Of a DNA stretch of 64,000 nt, positions 1 to 11,400 are shown in pieces. The stretch is taken from assembly GCF_018139145.2 (NCBI RefSeq), contig NC_059471.1, forward strand, positions 84,590,520 to 84,654,519. Direction: 5' to 3'. A model generated the notes under the pieces. It saw only the letters and a list, made by a program, of their open reading frames with translations, ran no database searches and was not told where the DNA came from. A program made the position numbers and the translations under genes. This stretch comes from Gymnogyps californianus (lineage: Eukaryota > Chordata > Aves > Accipitriformes > Cathartidae). Positions within the stretch are counted from its first letter, which is position 1. Each line of letters starts with the position of its first letter.

Positions 1-480
1 GATGGAGTCTGAAAACACGTTATAAACCAAAGCTTTATTGAGGCAGTAAGAAAGATGAGCAGGAACACGCCCATACGGCAATGCACCCGATCACCTATAG
101 TGAACACGGGATCATAAGTGATGCCATGGCTCCGGTGGACTGCCAGGAGCACTGAATGTCCTGGGTCATCTGGCAGCAACAGCCAATTGTGCAAATGCCT
201 TTTGAACGTGGGTGAGAGTCCCCTTGGCCCCTTGGCTCCACCAAGGTCAGTGCAACTTGAGAGAATCATACCTTACATAAATCATGTGGGCAGCATCCTG
301 CCTACGCTGCCCATGTCGCTCAAGGGGCGAGGGGTGGGCGGTGTTGGCAGTCCTGCCTAGCTGCCAATATTGGTCAAGGGGCAGGGTGTCAGGAGGCAGG
401 GTGTCATCCCCTAAATATCCCATAATAAATCCTGTGCAATCCTGAACTGCTTTTCCCCTGCATCCCATAATGTGTCCCAC
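1..480 (-). mobile_element. ERV LTR, partial at window edge
   Basis: Read on the minus strand, this GC-rich stretch ends with a retroviral-type polyadenylation region: an AATAAA signal inside TCAATAAAGCTTTGG (complement of about 26-40), then a short U5-like stretch running to the window edge. Upstream are CG-containing blocks unlike the AT-rich flanks, and a TATA-like ATATTTAGG near 411-419. The 3' boundary lies outside the window, and the 5' boundary is uncertain: the terminus could be near 480 or as far as 800, where composition drops back to background. No gag, pol or env coding is visible. The LTR call rests on the polyadenylation architecture. The family is not identified. Confidence 0.45.
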
Positions 481-3400
481 CCTTAGGCAGAACCCTCCCT
501 TAGTCCAAAAGGTGATCTGGAGAGCTGCTCCCAGTGACTCCTCATGATGGGTTTCACGCCTGGATACTGGAGCTGAGGCCCTGCTGGGGCAGCTCGGGGT
601 GTTTGTTCCTCTGAGTCCTTAATTTGGGCTCCCACCTGCCTTTGTGCCCCTGCGCTCCTCTGGGCATGTGGAGACAGGCCTCTGATGGGACGACGGCCCC
701 TGGGATGGGCCTGGGAGTTGCCGGGACAGGGTGTGAATTGGGCTCCCCCGCCATTGTCTCTCCGTGCTCCTTTGTGGGTGCGGACCAGCTTTTATTACAT
801 AACCTAACAGATTAAAATTAAAATTTGCAAACTACTTCTAAATGGTTCTGGCAACAGCTCTAGAAAGGCACTGAGCATGGATTTAACAAGCATGAGCATG
901 CACCCTGGTGAACAGAGCAGTCATGTTTTCACTGCTCTCTTCCAGCCTATGTGACTGACTTTTGGAAGACAGGTTGAGGTCTGTAGGAAGATGTCTTGCT
1001 GATCTTACAGCCAAGGGTATTTAGCCATTGAATAATGACAGCTTTTTTCTGGCAGCATGAAAAGCTTCACCTCACCAGCTGCAGACGATTTCAGTTTGTT
1101 AGCTTGTGTGCCACCCGGAACAGTACAAAGAGATAACTGATGTGATCTTTCTTTCATGTTCTGCCCAGCCTTGATAGTCACTCTCTGGTATTCCTCAGGC
1201 TGCCCTCCGTCTGTGGCTTTCTTCCCCTGGGAATACAAATGTGGAAGAGACAAGCTAAGTGACATTATCAGAAGCCAGAGATAACTCTAGTCTGCAGGAC
1301 CTCTTCATTGGGATGTCATATGGGAAAGCAAAAGCAAACCCTTACCATGTAGTCCTCTTTCTACTGCAGCCATCTCCGTTTAACTGAAGATGATATGTGC
1401 TTATCTGTCCCCATGAAGGAAAATTCAAATAAAAAGGAATTAATTGCATTGCAAAGGCTGGGGGAAGGAAGAGTTGTGTTTCCAGAAAGCATCTTCTTTC
1501 ATCTGCTAGCTTCCTTTCAAGCATCTGTAATATTAAGATGACCAGGACACTTCAGACTGGCCCTCTGCTCTTTAATCTCTGCTGAGTATGTGTGTATTGA
1601 AAGCTTTTCTCTTTCTCACATTAGTGAGAAAATGTGTAAAAGTGCAGAATGTAATTTTTTTTCTATTAGATGTCAATGTAAAAGTAGAATTTTCTTGAAA
1701 ATTCAGCCTGCTGCCTGTTACACCAGGTAATTCACTGAGATCAAAGCACAGACACACTTTAGTGACAATGGACAATTTAATCTGATATTTGAGAAATAAA
1801 ATTAAGCACAAATTACATAGACAATAACTTTTTTAGCAGGAGGTAATAGCATTTTGAAAAAAATATATGGATTTATCATTATATCTTAGAGATGTTTCTA
1901 CTTGGATGTTCTGCCTATGTGGACCGTGAAGTTTTCAGACATAAAAAAAATTAAACCCTTCCTTTTAAGTGTCTTCATCTGTAGTTTTCTCAGATGTGGG
2001 AGTTTGGGAAGGGGGAGAGTTTGGGAAGGCGGTTGTTTTTTGTGAGTTTTTTTGCATTGGGAGAACCAAATCTGAGCAGCATCTAATAGAACAGAAGAAA
2101 ATTCTTTAGTTAAAAAGCCAGGTTTTTTGCCTCCATTTTCCAACAAGACCTCTCCACCAGCATCTACTGCCAGTGCAAAACAGAAGCTTTGAAGACCATT
2201 TTAAACACACAGTGAGAGTTAGACATCCTCTCATTCTGCCATTCAGTGTGCCTTGCAAAATGTCTGTCCCCTCGAGCCTCCAAGACATCCACAACAAAGG
2301 ACCAGGTAAGGGGATGGAGTGAGAAAGGGGGACATGTAGCTCATTGCATGCACCATCCTGCTTTGTAAGTGTGTCCATACTAGCACAGACCAAAACTTCA
2401 ATTCTGTACTGTGGACATTCTTTAATATCTAAGTAATTAGTAAGCCTCAATGTGATTTAATATTGTTTATAAAGCTGTTCAACATGTTCATACTCCATGA
2501 CAATATGTTGATCTCAGGGGTCCTATGTGAGTCATAGTCACAGCTGCTCAGAAAGATGGTACCCAGGTAATGCTACTTGCCAGAGAAGTGACACAGTAAC
2601 AAGCTGTTTGTGGCAAGGCAAACTATAATGCTACCTGCACTCAGACAGTGAAAGATGGCAGAAGTTACTTTAAGAAGCTCAAGTTAGGAGTTGAGTTAGA
2701 AACATTTCCCTTGTCCCATGCAAACCATGGAGGTATGTCATTGCAAGTCAGGATGCAAAGTCAGACTGTCAAAAGGGACATCTTGCTCCTCCTCAAAGTG
2801 GACTGGTCTAAATCAAACATTTCACTTGGATCTTTTAGAAATGTTTGTTTCTTCTTTGTTTCTCCAGACTTGTTTCTCTTGTAACTAAGAACACATTCCC
2901 CAGTCTCAACTCTCTTTTAAGTAGTGTGGTGTTTGATAGTCACCCCCCAGAAACACTAAACCAGTGCCAGTGCTCCTGGAAGAAGTGCTGGAGAGAAACA
3001 AAAGGCTTCAATTACAGTACCTCAGATTTTTAACAAAGAGTCGAAGTCTAAAGCTATTGATATAACATTGGGATCAATTGGGCAATCCATCCCATTAACT
3101 TCAGGTACTTCATGGAGGTGACCAAGTTAGGACCTCCCGCACAGGCAATGCCACCTTAGCTTGGACAACACGAACTGTCCACCTGAGAGACTCGCCGGTC
3201 TCATGGACCCCACAGGAGTCGAGGGCAGCTGCCACACTCATACAGCAGCGTCTCCCATGTGCACCGGGAGCTCCTCTGGGCATAGTCCAGGCTTTCTGAG
3301 GATGCTGGGCAAGCTGAGGTGACACAGAGTGGGCAAGGACACTTCCCTCGCTGCAGTGGCCAATCCGGAGGGAGAGTTTCACAAGCACAGAAGGATGCTT

Positions 3401-5104
3401 TCCATGGCTTGCAGCATGGAGGGACTGAGCAGGCATCAGCTTTGGACCAGTTAGAGCTCTGCAGTCATGCTGCAATCCAGCTTCCTCTGAGAAAAAGCAG
3501 CCCTACTACCAGGCCAAAGCTACAACGGCTGAGAAGATTAGGAGTACTGTTTGGCATATTTTTTCTCATGACAGAATAATAACAAAATAAATATAGGTAG
3601 AAAAGTCATAGTCAATAAGCAAAAGGTGACTACAGAATATATTGTTTTGGTAAAAAAGCAATTACTAGCTTGGTTATTACAGAGTCCCTCAGTCCGTTGG
3701 TATTCATGATGTATCTCAAGGTTCACTAATAAACCTTTACCTTTCATAAATTTTGAACAGTATTTTCACTGACCACAACATTACAAAGTTATAACTTTCA
3801 CAAATAATACAATCATCTCATTCTTCAAATTGTTTTTGTTTTTCTTTTCTTTAGAAAGGACTGATGACTGCACTCAGAAATCAGCCTATGTGGCTTTACT
3901 TTTTTTATTTATTCTTCAGAAAACATTTGTTCTGGCTAGTGCAAAGGATTTGTGTAGGCTGAACAAAAATGCCAGTGAAGTTATCAGAAAGTATTCTACT
4001 CACTGCAATGGGAATAGCTTCAGGCACATTAAACTCATGTTCCATTACATCTCCTTCATTTACAGTATGATGATGGAGAAAAGGAATTAATTTCATATCC
4101 CTTCAAGCCTTCTCTGTCACTAAGCACTTGGTAATGTTTGATTCCCTTCTCCTTGGGTGGTTAATTTTTACTCGCAGTAGGGAAATGTAATTATCTTCAT
4201 TCTGGTGTAGTTCTAGGCTATACCTGGTCTCCCAAACACACCAAGAGCATCAAAACTACCTACCGCAGGAATTTTGACATACATATATGTTAAAATTATA
4301 TATTAGATTTAGCAATTCCTTTTCCCCTACAGCAACAAATCTGGCCTTTGTGAGCTAGTATTGTATGAAAAATAAGCTGTCCATTCAAATACAGAGAATT
4401 CCTTTGCAGAATTGTATTTTTTTGCCTATTTGAAATCCATTTTCAGGCTATATCATCTAATAAATACCAGATCCCAATTTATGTTCAGGTAGAGTATTAT
4501 ATTAGCATTCTTGGAACTCTATCTCATCATTGCACCCTGCCTATATAAGATTAATGTTTTTCTTTAGACACAGATGTCAACCTATATTGATGAGATTCTC
4601 CCACTCCTAATAATTGGTATGAAATTGTTCAACAGTCCCTGCATAGAAATGCATAGCCCATTCTGTAATGAGCCATTCAGCATCCACATGAAAAGCTAGC
4701 AAGAAAACCGCCTTCTCCAAAAGCTAAAATGACATATTAAAACTTGCAAAACTTGATATTTTATCGAAGAAAATTAGAGCATTCTCTAAGGCTTTGAACA
4801 CGGCAGCACATGCACAGCCCTGTGTGCGCAGTCCCTTACCTCTCCTCTGGTATGATGTGAAGACCAGCATTTAAAATCGCTTATTAACTTTTTTGCTTAC
4901 AGAAGAATAAGCCAAAACTGTTCAAGATTGCACAGGGTCTATTTATGGTCCTTGAGTTAAGAGCTTGTTCATTTTTACCTCAGAGCACCATTATCTTCAA
5001 TTTGTTTTCGCTATTTTGCTTTGCTATTATAATGGATCAGGCTGCTCTCTTGGGAAACCACTTGGGAATACTGCTATGGAGCAACTGGAGAGGGAATCAC
5101 CTGC
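481..5104. other. Intergenic, no gene recognised
   Basis: Mostly AT-rich unique-looking sequence. Bases 481-800 are GC-rich and may still belong to the LTR on the left. Bases 3110-3560 form a local GC-rich patch open in frames on both strands (about 121 codons minus, 86 codons plus). Neither frame resembles a protein I know and no convincing splice sites frame them, so I do not call a gene. Confidence 0.5.
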
Positions 5105-5615
5105 AAAAGAGAAATTCAAGAGGCCGTCTGGTCCCTGCCCCACACTGATGGAGAGACGGCCCTGTCAGATCAGTGTCCAGTCGCTTCTTGAAATTTTCTG
5201 ACCAAGGATATTCCAAAGCCTCCCATGTCTCTGTTGCTATATATCTTTAGAGTTGATTTTTTTTTCCCAAAATCAGAATTACATCTTCTTTTCTGCAATT
5301 AAACTGAATACTTCTTGCCAGCTGTGGAAAACAACTGGACATGGAAAGCAATTAACTGTCATGCTCATCACAGTTATTTTTACATATTAGAAATCTGTTG
5401 TGATGTTCCCCACCTCCATCCTCTCCTCCTAAGACTCCTCCTCTTTCAACCTGCCCCTCAGAAGTGACGTCTTCAAGTCATCCATCTTACTAATGTTGCC
5501 TTCCAGCTTTTCGCGTGCTCCAGTTCGTCCACACCTTTCAAGGGGATCGAAAGGTCCAGGTGGGAAAAAGTCAAAAACCAGAACTGAACAGAATGTTATT
5601 GTCTGGTTGCTAATT
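5105..5615 (-). mobile_element. Ancient CR1-type LINE 3' fragment
   Basis: The plus strand reads as the complement of the conserved 3' part of an old, highly diverged CR1/L3-like LINE, with its landmarks in order. These are an AAGAGGCCGTCTGGTCC block near 5118, CCCTGTCAGAT near 5160, TTCTTGAAATTTTCT near 5187, ATTCCAAAGCCTCCC near 5210, and a TTTTCTGCAATTAAAC block near 5290. Further in come a TTGTGATGTTCCCC block near 5398, a CTCCAGTTCGTCCACACCTTTC block near 5518 and an AACCAGAACTGAACA block near 5575. No frame is intact. Its divergence is far greater than that of the CR1 copies at 8.4, 48.7 and 50 kb, so it is probably much older. The exact subfamily cannot be assigned by eye. Confidence 0.7.
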
Positions 5616-8392
5616 TTTTTGCAAAAAGCATCCTCTTTAACACAGCGGACACAGTTCAGTCACCAACACAGAGGCATCTAGTGTCATTTGAAATGTCCTA
5701 CAGATCTCCCCAGCTGACAGATGCTGCTCCACAAGGGTACAGCCCTCTCATGGCTGTATATTCCCCAGTCAGACACAGATGTCTCAGCTATCAAAAGCAG
5801 CAAAAATGACACCGTGTTCAGGCACTCAATCAATCTCTATATGTCTGCTTGCAGAGCTGGCCCAAAAAAAATTAAAATCCTACAAGATACCAATTAATGT
5901 CAGTTTAGTTCATTCATTTTAGACATTCTTGTGCTTTTGCAGGCCAGACAGATTTCTACTGCCTCACATTATGCATCTTTACACTTCCTGAGGATCTGCG
6001 GGTGCAAGAAGTATGATTTCCTGTCCTTGTCCAATAATAAAGGAGTTCACTATTAACTTAATCTGTATATTCACATCTGAGTTAGTTACTCTCTGGCCTA
6101 AGTACCTTTCTGTTTTATGAATCATTCTATAAGCTCCAAATATAGTTAATTATGTCAAAGAGTGATATCCAAACCCAAAACAGACTTCCACGAATATTTT
6201 ACTGGAGGAACTGGGTGTAAAACTTGGACTTTGTTCTTCACTTGAGCCAGCATCTGATTATCATCTGTTCTTCCAAGTATGCTTCTGCCAGCTTCCTCGT
6301 CATCTGTGTAACTATGTAAGGATGTATGTATGGCCTTCCTAATCTCCTTCTGTAGTTAACAAAAAAGATAGACCCTTCAGACTCTAGGATTGTCAATGCA
6401 GATAAATGCAAAGGGCCAGGAAGGAAGTTTACACACTGAACGTTTGAGCATCTATAACTTTCCTTATTCCTTGATATGTTTTTGATTGCTTCAACTAATT
6501 CTCTCTAAGATTTTACCCATGCCCAGCCCAGACGATAGCAGAATAACTCTCTCAAACAGATGTCCCACTTTAGGACATGTATCTTCCATCTCACTCTATA
6601 GAAACACCACTTCGATGGTCTAAAACACAGCCCTCCTGTTGTCTTAGGCATGAGAAATGAAAGAACACACAGAAGAGTAAACCCAGCTTTGGGGCAGAGG
6701 AGCATCCCCATGGGCCCAGCAGAAACCCAGGGCCAAGTGTCATGCAGCTTAGACATCACCAATCTGCATTAACAGTGGGAGCAATACAGACATGAGCCAG
6801 TCCGCACCAGCTGGCCGTGCAGCCAGGGAAATCCCTTACCTGGCCTTGTAATTGGAACGTTATCATCTCCCCTACTAGAGACAGCTTAGGACAACAAAGT
6901 CTTTAGTTCAGGCGGCACTGTGCACCCAAAAAAAGCCAACTGGAAGTCATACGTTGCTGGGTAATAGTGACTGTAGCACAGATTTGTGGATCGCATCCAA
7001 AGGGGTTAGAGAGAAGTCACAGACCACATGGGTTTTCCCTTTCCTGCTCCTGTCCTCATAAAACAGTCACAGGGAATTCCTGCAGGCAGGCCAAGGGCAA
7101 GAAAATCCTCCTTATACGCATAATGGGAAGTCCCACTGACCAACCCTTTGAGATACCTCGATGTAAATTGTAAGGGGAACAGGGAGTGATAATTTCTCTC
7201 AGTGTTCCTTAGCAGTTATGTGTTCTTTCATATTGAAGGAAAACCATATAATTTCTCTCAGCAGAAAACCCAAAATGTTTCTGATAATCTGTATGGTGAA
7301 AAATACTTACTAACATGCAGAAATTGCAACGTATAAAATTACAACTTTTAAATGAAAACTGGCATTGATACAAGTACGTCGCTGGAAAGGGAAATATGGT
7401 TTGTGATACTAGCAGTGTTGAACCCCATAGTGGGCTGTTATTTACTGATGTTTTTATACGTACAAAGCATACACCCATTAGCAAGTCACTTCAGTAAATA
7501 AGTAGGGTACAACTGTAGTTAACAATTATTGCAACTGAGCCAGTACTGAACACAGGCTTTTCTCATCTGCACTCAGACATACAGACTTTCCCCTTTAAGC
7601 TCACTGCTTATGCTTACGTGTGAAAAAATGAGCTCTTTTTTATATGATTTGCCTTTCTACGTTATCTGCAGAATACAAGAATAGCAGCAGGGCTGAAACC
7701 CTCCAGCATGACTCAGAGAGCTAAGAAAAGCCACCGGCCACCCTGCTAATGTGATGAGAACTCGCATGCAGAGCTGCTAACTGCTTCCCTGCAAAAAGTC
7801 TCCCCCGTGCTAATACATCTCTGCTCACTGTCTTCATATCATCGCTTCCACACATATATAGATACACACAGTGGGGGCGAGCGTGGCGCAAAAAAAGGGG
7901 CCTCAGTGAAGACAATCATAATACTCCTGGTGAGTTAAACAGTTCGCCTCAGGTCTTGAAGTCAATGTGCCTGTGTAAAATTACATCTAAACTGCAGGCC
8001 TGAGCATAGGGTGAGGCATTTGTATTTTGGTTTACCCTGAAGGGAACCCCGGTAAAGTCAGTATGTCAAAAGTTTGACATAGTCTCCATACATCACCAGT
8101 GCCCTGGCTGAGACATGAAGAAAGTGACCCCACTGCTGCGATCCATGGCCAGCCCACGTTCCCCGAGTACTGCAGCCCAGCCTTTAACCAGATTTGCTGT
8201 TCCAGTAGGCACAGGATCCACCAGCGTCAGCTCACCTTGTAACCTTGTTTATTGCTAGACCCATCTTAAGGGAAAAGCTAAATCATATTTATTGTCACAA
8301 AAGACAGGGATAATGTAATTTATTTATGGGAACAAAGTTAAAAACAAAAAAAAAAGAAAAGAAAACCTAATGATAACAGCCACCTGAAGTAT
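5616..8392. other. Intergenic, nothing recognised
   Basis: AT-rich sequence without a supported gene, RNA or repeat. A short A-rich run (8348-8366) lies just outside the CR1 end and is probably unrelated to it, since CR1 elements do not end in poly(A). Confidence 0.5.
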
Positions 8393-9307
8393 TTCATAGA
8401 ATGAATCATAGAACGGTTTGGGTTGGAAGGGACCTTAAAGATCATCTAGTTCCAACCCCCCTGCCAGGGGCAGGGACACCTTCCACTAGACCACGTTGCT
8501 CAAAGCCCCATCCAACCTGGCCTTCAACACTTCCAGGGAGGGGGCATCCACAACTTCTCTGGGCAACCTGTTCCAGTGCCTCACCACCCTCACAGTGAAG
8601 AACTTCTTCCTTCCATCTAATCTAAATCTACCCTCTTTCAGTTTAAAGCCATTACCCCTTGTCCTGTCACTACATGCCCTTGTAAAAAGTCCCTCTCCAG
8701 CTTTCTTGTAGGCCCCCTTTGGGTACTGGAAAGCTGCTATAAGGTCTTCCTGCAGCCTTCTCTTGTCCAGGCTGAACAACCCCAACTCTCTCAGCCTGTC
8801 TTCATAGCAGAGGTGCTCCAGCCCTCTGATCATCTTCATGGCCCTTCTCTGGACTCACTCCAACAGGTCCATGTCTTTCTTATGCTGGGGCCCCAGAGCT
8901 GAACACGGTACTCCAGGTGGGGTCTCATGAGAGCAGAGTAGAGGGGGAGAATCACCTCCCTTGACCTGCTGGTCACGCTTCTTTTGATGCAGCCCAGGAT
9001 ACAGTTGGCTTTCTGGGCTGCAAGCACACGTTGCCGGCTCATGTTGAGCTTCTCGTCAACCAACACCCCCAAGTCCTTCTCCTCAGGGCTGCTCTCAATC
9101 CACTCATTGCCCAGCCTGTATCTGTGCTTGGGATTGCCCCGACCCATGTGCAGGACCTTGCACTTGGCCTTGTTGAACTTCATGAGGTTTGCACGGGCCC
9201 ACCTCTCAAGCCTGTCCAGGTCCCTCTGGATGGCATCCCTTCCCTCCAGCACGTCGACCGCACCACAGAGCTTGGTGTTGTCAGCAAACTTGCTGAGGGT
9301 GCACAGG

Positions 9308-9441
9308 TCCATGGCACCTGATGAGATGCATCTACGGGTCCTGAGGGAACTGGCAGATGAAGTGGCTAAGCCACTATCCATCATATTTGAGAAGTCATGG
9401 CAGTCCGGGGAAGTTCCCACTGACTGGAAAAGGGGAAACAT
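9308..9441 (+). repeat. Inverted 134-bp copy of CR1 RT segment
   Basis: On the plus strand this interval reads as CR1 sense sequence ([14 protein letters not shown] then [17 protein letters not shown]), opposite to the surrounding minus-strand CR1. It aligns without gaps to the complement of 9937-10070, with about 8 mismatches in 134 bases by eye. It interrupts the CR1 reading frame immediately 5' of the motif C region. Its left junction lies beside a native block (CTGAGGGTGCAC) that resembles the sequence preceding the source copy (CTGAAGGTGTAC). Confidence 0.88.
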
Positions 9442-9936
9442 CCCATGGACAATCCCACTGTCCATGTCACCAACAAAGATGTGAAACAGCACCAGTCCCA
9501 ATACCAATGCCTGAGGAACACCACTCATCACTGCTCTCCACATGGACATCAAGCCGTTGACCATAACTCTTTGAGTGCGACCATCCAGCCAATTCCTTAT
9601 TCACCGAGCGGTCCATCCATCTCTCCAATTTAGAGGCAAGGATGTTGTGTGGGACAGTGTCAAATGCTTTGCACAAGTCCAGGTAGATGACATCACTTGC
9701 TCTTCTCTTATCCACGAATGCTGTAACCCTGTTGTAGAAGGCCACCAAACTTGTCAGGCACGATTTGCCCTTAGTGAAGCCTTGTTGGTTGTCACCAATG
9801 ACCTCCTTATTTTCCATGTGCCTTAGCATAGTTTCCAGGAGGATCCGCTCCATGATCTTGCTGGGCACAGAGGTGAGACTGACTGGCCTGTAGTTCCCTG
9901 GGTCTTCCTTTTTTTCCCTTTTTAAAAATGGGGGTT

Positions 9937-10070
9937 ATGTTTCCCCTTTTCCAGGCAGTGGGAACTTCCCCGGACTGCCATGACTTCTCAAGTATGATGG
10001 ATAGTGGCTTAACCACTTCAGCTGCCAGTTCCCTCAGGACCTGCGGATGCATCTCATCAGGTCCCATGGA
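9937..10070 (-). repeat. Source arm of the CR1 inverted duplication
   Basis: This is the normally positioned CR1 reverse-transcriptase segment (minus strand) matching the inverted copy at 9308-9441. The arms are separated by 495 bases, so single strands could fold into a large stem-loop. Confidence 0.85.
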
Positions 10071-10415
10071 CTTGTACACCTTCAGGTTCCTTAGATGGTT
10101 TTGAATCTGATCTTCTCCAATGGTGGGCGGTTCTTCATTCTCCCAGTCTCTGCCTTTGCCTTATGCATCTTGGGCGGTGTGGCTGGAGCACTTGCCAGTG
10201 AAGACTGAGGCAAAAAAGTCATTGAGTACCTCAGCCTTCTCTATGTCCTGGGTAACCAGGTCTCTCGTTTCCTTCTGGAGAGGGCCCACATTTTCCCTAG
10301 TCTTCCTTCTATCACCAACGTACCTATAGAAGCTTTTCTTGTTGCCCTTGACATCCCTGGCCAGATTTATTTCTATCTTCAGGGCTTTGGCTTTCCTAAC
10401 CTGATCCCTGGCTGC

Positions 10416-11400
10416 TCAGACAATTTCTCTGTATTCCTCCCAGGCTACCTGTCCTTGCTTCCACCCTCGGTAGGCTTCCTTTTTGTGTTTGAGTTTGTCC
10501 AGGAGCTCCTTGTTCATCCATGCAGGCCTCCAGGCGTTTTTGCGCCCTGACTTCCTCTTTGTTGGGATGCATCTCTCCTGAGCTTGGAGGAGGCGATCCT
10601 TGAATATTAACCATCTTTCTTGGGCCCCTCTTCCCTCCAGGGCTGTATCCCATGGTACCCTGCCAAGCAGATCCCTGAGGAGGCCAAAGTCTGCTCTCCT
10701 GAAGTCCAAGGCAGCGAGCTTGCTGTGCGCCCTCCTCGCTGCCCTAAGGATCTTGAACTCCACCATTTCATGGTCACTGCAGCCAAGGCTGCCCCTGAGC
10801 TTCACATTCCCCACCAGCCCCCCCTTGTTGGTGAGAACAAGGTCCAGCATGGCACCTCTCCTCATTGGATCCTCCATCACTTGGAGAAGGAAGTTATCAT
10901 CAGTGCATTCCAGGAACCTCCTGGATTGCTTATGCCCTGCTGTGTTGTCCCTCCAACAGATATCGGGGTGGTTGAAGTCCCCCATGAGGACCAGGGCTTG
11001 TGAACGTGAGGCTGCTCCTATCTGTCTGTAGAGGGCCTCATCCGCTCAGTCTTCCTGGTTGGATGGCCTGTAGCAGACCCCCACTATAATGTCCCCTGTC
11101 CCTGCCCTCCCTTTAATCCTGACCCATAAGCTCTCGGTCAGCTCCTCATCCATCCCCAGGCTGAGCTCCATGCACTCCAGCTGCCACTGACATAGAGGGC
11201 GACACCCCATCCTCATCTCCCCTGCCTGTCCTTCCTAAAGAGCCTGTATCCTTCCATTCCAACAGTACAGTCATAGGAGCCATCCCACCACGTCTCCATG
11301 ATGCCAATAGGATCATAGCCCTGCAGGTGTGCGCACGTCTCTAAGTCCTCTTGTTTATTCCCCATGCTACATGCGTTTGCATGAAGGCATTTAAGTCAGG
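10416..11400 (-). pseudogene. CR1 ORF2 endonuclease domain, broken
   Basis: In a live element this domain nicks target DNA to prime reverse transcription. On the minus strand a nearly continuous frame runs from about 11185 to 10416. It shows ELTESLWVRIKG, then VGVCYRPSNQED, a stop at 11046-11048, then [14 protein letters not shown] (the GDFN motif of EEP-type endonucleases), and later a [10 protein letters not shown] block carrying the catalytic SDH-type histidine. The stretch 10985-10416 is open for 189 codons and ends at a TGA at 10416-10418 where family members read arginine, which fits CGA to TGA CpG decay. Further 5', to about 11400, out-of-frame remnants of ETWWD and of a GYRLFRKDRQGR block remain recognisable. 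It cannot make functional protein. Confidence 0.88.

Larger units (their letters stand above)
8486..10085 (-). pseudogene. CR1 ORF2 reverse transcriptase and C-terminus, broken
   Basis: Reverse transcriptase relic in several frames. The segments are [14 protein letters not shown] and [16 protein letters not shown] (10079 down to about 9920); DNQQGFTKGKSCLT and VIYLDLCKAFDTVPHN, the motif A region (9868-9590); SGVPQ near 9525, then [12 protein letters not shown] near 9280, the catalytic motif C; and the C-terminal [12 protein letters not shown] and [11 protein letters not shown] blocks (8839-8486). Motif C reads FADN, not FADD, so one catalytic aspartate is lost. An extra base in the A-run near 9910-9920 breaks the frame just before the [11 protein letters not shown] block. 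A 134-bp inverted piece of the same domain sits between DMDSGI and CTLSKFAD. The element cannot encode an active enzyme. Confidence 0.9.

Noticed and set aside
3110..3579. GC-rich patch with 121-codon minus and 86-codon plus frames
   Set aside because: Both strands open together and no domain; could be a repeat or island, but I cannot support either.
8984..9484. 166-codon plus-strand open frame containing [19 protein letters not shown]
   Set aside because: Antisense of CR1 except for the inverted CR1 piece, which explains the recognisable RT-like peptide. It is not a gene.
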